Below the pieces are notes generated by a model. That model did not search any database. It saw only the letters and a program-made list of their open reading frames with translations, and was not told where the DNA came from. This document shows, in pieces, positions 26,021 to 28,670 of a DNA stretch of 28,670 nucleotides. A program made the translations under genes and the position numbers. The DNA comes from CAYLLT01 sp964591605. Its GTDB lineage: Bacteria > Planctomycetota > Phycisphaerae > UBA1845 > PWPN01. The stretch's first letter is position 1; each line of letters begins with the position of its first letter. The DNA is taken from positions 1-28,670 of the forward strand of contig CAZQEN010000053.1 of assembly GCA_964591605.1 (NCBI GenBank), given 5' to 3'.

Positions 26021-28670
26021 CTACCAGACCCGCTGCAGCCGACGGCTTCTGGCCCGGCAGGTTCTTCCGAGGCAGCCCAGTATCGCCATCGGCACGAGGG
26101 GCGCGACGCCCACGCCGCAGACGCCCGCCGCCGGCGGCGACGCAGACGGTTCTTCCTCGTCGCCTGAGGGATCACCGACCTCTTCCCCGATGAGCAACGT
26201 GTTGCTGGCTGCGTCGACGATGCCGTCGGCGTTGCCCCGGGGCGAAACGGACGTTCGCGTTTCGTCGACGATGATGGTGTTGCTGGTGCCGTCAGCGATG
26301 CGGCCGCGCGGGGTCTCGACCGACGGACGTGTGTTGCCTTCTTCCGGGCGGGTTGTCGGGGTCTCGCCGACGAGGATGGTGTTGCTCGTGCCGTCGGCGA
26401 TCTCGGAACCGGTGATCTCCTCCGTGGCCACCACATTGCCGGACTCATCGAGCGTCCGCACGCGCGTCACCGTCATGCGCACGGCGCCGTTGGGGGTGAG
26501 CGCAAGCGCTACCTCGGCCCGTGCGGCCGGGTGTGCCGTATCGCGATCGCCGGGAACATCGATAACGGTGCTGACGGCGCTGAGCTGGCCGGTGATCTGC
26601 CCGGTGACCTGCAGGAATTCGACGCTGTCGCCCGGCCTGGGCACGAAGCCATCGATGAACCGCAGGTCGAGAATGCCGCCGAGTGTCGCGCTGCCGGTCA
26701 CTTCCAGCACGTCAAACCGCCCGGGCTCCAGGCCGCCCACTTCGATGATCAGACGGCCGCCGTCCTCCTGCACATAGTCGCCGTCAATGGTGATCCTGCC
26801 GGGCGAGAAGCCCGGACTGATGCAGGCGCTGTTCCTGACCTTTGGAAGACTGACAACTCCCGTCCCCTGTAGACATCCGTTGGGATTTACCACGATGCTC
26901 CCCGTTCCCTCGATCCGGGCATCCGACAGGATGACTGCTCCTCCGGCAGACCCGCCGTTGGGGCTGCCGATGGTGAGGGTCCCGTTGATGTTCAGTCGAG
27001 TATCTCTGTCTGCCAGAAGAATCTCGCCCCGGCCGGCGTCCAATCCAACCTGCGCGTTGCCGGAGATATCCAGTTTCGCGTCGTGCCGCAGGATGATGGT
27101 CCCGGTAGCCGCGGTCACCGCTCCGCCGACCAGGAGCGTGTCGCACTCGACCCTGCAGTCAAACCCGCTGGCGCCGACGGTCAGAAGACCCTGGCCGCCC
27201 ACACCGACGGAAAGCGTCCCATTCACGTCCAGCCGCGAGGAGTGGTCGAGCGATACGGAACCGCTGGGCACTCCAGCCCCCAGTCCAATCTGGAAGGCGC
27301 CGTTGCTGGTGACATCGGAGAAAGACTCGGCCTGGAGAATGCCCGTGCCGCCGACGCCGATCTGCGTTTCGCCGTCAATGACCAGATGGCTGGTGTCCGG
27401 CCCCGTGGTGTTGGATATGACCACGATGCCCTGCGCGCCCTGACCGACGGTCAGCCCCCCTTTGAGCTCGGCCCGCGCGCCGGACAGAATGTTGAGCTGA
27501 CCCGGCGCCGTCGCACCGATCTGGGCGACTTTTGCGGACTCGGCATCTCCAGGAACATCCAGCACATGGAGCGAGGTCGGAGCGCCCGAAGCATTGCGAC
27601 CGCGCAGCGTGAGATCGGCCGCACCCGGCTGCAGCACATTGCGACCCAGAATCAGCTCCTGCGTGATGATCTTGCCGCCATCTCTGGCCTCGATCTCGAC
27701 ACTCTGCAACGCATCCACGACCAGACGATTCAGAGCCTGCAGCAACGCACGGCCGCCCTGACCATCGAGAACGATCTGGCCGCCACCCGTCACGGAGATG
27801 ACGGGCGCTTGAACGCCACCGCCGTTCGCGACGGTCAATCGGCCTTCGCCCCCGCCCAGGCCGCAGCCCGCACTGATCGTGTCCGAGACGGTCAGGGTGG
27901 CGAAACTGTTGAGATCCGATAGATCGCCCGGATTGGAGCTTCCTGAGACCAGAACCGTACCTGACCCGCTGCACCCAATCTGGCATGAATTGCCTCTCGC
28001 CGCCGCACCATCGAGGATCTCCAACAGGCCGGTTCCCTGGTCGTGGCCGACCAGAATCCGCTCGCTGATATCCGCGAATGCATTCTGGCCGGTTGGGGAC
28101 AGACCTTTGACGCGCACGCTGCCCGAGCTGCCGGAGGCGTTGCCGATCCGCAATTCCTCGGCGGTCAGGAACCCCCCATTCTCGACGCGCAGGTTCCCGA
28201 CACCGGATGGGGCGACTTCAAGAACGTCGTCATGCTCCCAACTGGAGGGTGTACCCTCTCCGGATTCTCCGAGGATCGCGGCGTTGCCCGCCTGACCAAT
28301 GGCGCCGTCAATGGTGGAAGGATCGCTCGTATTCAAAGAGGCGCCATCGCCGATGGTGAGCGTTCCGGCCGCCGCGGTGTTGCCAATCTCGATGCCCGAT
28401 GCCGTCCACGAAGCAGAGGGCCCGTGAAGCTGCAATACGCCCGCGGCATTGCCGGATGATCCGCCCAGAATCACACCGCCGCTCTCCACGGAGGCGTTAT
28501 CGATCTCCACTTCCCCCACATTCTTGACACCGATCTGCACAAATCCCGGGTTGATCCAGGTCGTGCCGGCGTTGGCAATGCCGAGTTTCGACGTGAAGAG
28601 GCCGCCGGCGTCCCCGACTTTCGTGTTCACTGAAGTGAGCGTTCCCGCGATGTGCCGGAGCTGCCCTGTG
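26021..28670 (-). CDS. Beta-helix surface protein with candidate C-terminal sorting signal (N-terminus cut by window edge)
   Basis: 882 residues are visible, and the frame stays open to the right edge, so the apparent GTG at 28630 is internal. The body is a series of about 20-30-residue parallel beta-helix turns such as GSGTVLVSGSS, GEGRLTVANGGGVQAP, GILQAESFSDVTSNGAFQIGLG and RLDVNGTLSVGVGGQGLLTVG. Then comes ISPGFSPGRITIDGDYVQ ... GRFDVLEVTGSATLGGILDL, the closing module usual in autotransporter-like and PEP-CTERM adhesins. There is no beta-barrel. Three degenerate IADGTSNTILVGE repeats (26363-26401, 26261-26299, 26183-26221) precede a tail PAAGVCGVGVAP-hydrophobic-RTCRARSRR at 26024-26134. 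This looks like a sorting or anchoring signal, although no known CTERM family matches exactly. Confidence 0.85.
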   Translation of the reverse strand, partial: TGQLRHIAGTLTSVNTKVGDAGGLFTSKLGIANAGTTWINPGFVQIGVKNVGEVEIDNASVESGGVILGGSSGNAAGVLQLHGPSASWTASGIEIGNTAAAGTLTIGDGASLNTSDPSTIDGAIGQAGNAAILGESGEGTPSSWEHDDVLEVAPSGVGNLRVENGGFLTAEELRIGNASGSSGSVRVKGLSPTGQNAFADISERILVGHDQGTGLLEILDGAAARGNSCQIGCSGSGTVLVSGSSNPGDLSDLNSFATLTVSDTISAGCGLGGGEGRLTVANGGGVQAPVISVTGGGQIVLDGQGGRALLQALNRLVVDALQSVEIEARDGGKIITQELILGRNVLQPGAADLTLRGRNASGAPTSLHVLDVPGDAESAKVAQIGATAPGQLNILSGARAELKGGLTVGQGAQGIVVISNTTGPDTSHLVIDGETQIGVGGTGILQAESFSDVTSNGAFQIGLGAGVPSGSVSLDHSSRLDVNGTLSVGVGGQGLLTVGASGFDCRVECDTLLVGGAVTAATGTIILRHDAKLDISGNAQVGLDAGRGEILLADRDTRLNINGTLTIGSPNGGSAGGAVILSDARIEGTGSIVVNPNGCLQGTGVVSLPKVRNSACISPGFSPGRITIDGDYVQEDGGRLIIEVGGLEPGRFDVLEVTGSATLGGILDLRFIDGFVPRPGDSVEFLQVTGQITGQLSAVSTVIDVPGDRDTAHPAARAEVALALTPNGAVRMTVTRVRTLDESGNVVATEEITGSEIADGTSNTILVGETPTTRPEEGNTRPSVETPRGRIADGTSNTIIVDETRTSVSPRGNADGIVDAASNTLLIGEEVGDPSGDEEEPSASPPAAGVCGVGVAPLVPMAILGCLGRTCRARSRRLQRVW
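26183..26401 (-). repeat. Three degenerate DGTSNT repeats within the surface protein
   Basis: Protein copies IADGTSNTILVGE (26401-26363), IADGTSNTIIVDE (26299-26261) and IVDAASNTLLIGE (26221-26183), with 63- and 39-base spacers. The first two differ at two positions. The motif DGTSNT is common in planctomycete DUF1559 proteins. Confidence 0.85.

Noticed and set aside
28628..28630. GTG as start of the beta-helix surface protein
   Set aside because: The frame continues upstream without stop to the window edge with the same composition, and no signal peptide follows the GTG.

Overview
The window looks like chromosomal DNA of a high-GC member of the Planctomycetota, most likely Phycisphaerae-like. 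The evidence is a planctomycete cytochrome c (PSCyt1)/DUF1549/DUF1553 protein, a small membrane protein with the CRYNLTG...CPECG zinc ribbon seen in planctomycete hypotheticals, a Cys-type sulfatase, FG-GAP/VCBS secreted proteins, DGTSNT-type repeats and a secreted tail-fibre-like (S74) protein. No phage, plasmid, IS, CRISPR, rRNA or tRNA gene was found. The lineage is inferred from gene content only.

Layout. (1) 1-8269, minus strand: a secreted/degradative block. Reading from the right, it holds an exported isochorismatase-like cysteine hydrolase, a ten-repeat VCBS/FG-GAP propeller protein and a Tat-exported polysaccharide deacetylase, which overlap or nearly overlap and look like an operon. 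A 454-base gap with three strong hairpins follows, then a PSCyt1-DUF1549-LamG-DUF1553 protein that runs off the left edge. (2) 8270-13955, plus strand: a housekeeping block of argD-argF-rph, then a four-helix zinc-ribbon membrane protein, a putative lipoprotein with two SPOR-like modules, and rdgB. argD and argF overlap by ATGA and rph follows after 9 bases. (3) 13956-14930: a hairpin-rich convergent junction and an exported phosphodiester glycosidase (NAGPA) on the minus strand. (4) 15224-17948, plus strand: speA (arginine decarboxylase), then a tiny DUF5678 protein overlapping a small retropepsin-like aspartic protease. (5) 18249-20989, plus strand: a MerR-type regulator translationally coupled to a VIT-vWA protein, driven by a near-consensus promoter with a palindrome between -35 and -10 and an apparently leaderless start. 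(6) 21076-28670, minus strand: a sulfatase, a secreted trimeric-type S74 chaperone-domain protein, a small lipoprotein, and a large beta-helix surface protein truncated by the right edge that ends in a candidate sorting tail.

How the parts relate. argD and argF make citrulline precursors of arginine, and speA converts arginine to agmatine for polyamines. rph and rdgB belong to RNA and nucleotide-pool maintenance and are also close neighbours in other bacteria. The flanking blocks are mostly exported proteins suited to handling sulfated or acetylated polymers and to surface display. The most distinctive local modules are the MerR/VIT-vWA pair with its unusual promoter, the DUF5678/retropepsin pair, the hairpin clusters, and the surface protein with repeated DGTSNTI motifs ahead of a Cys-Gly/hydrophobic/basic C-terminus.
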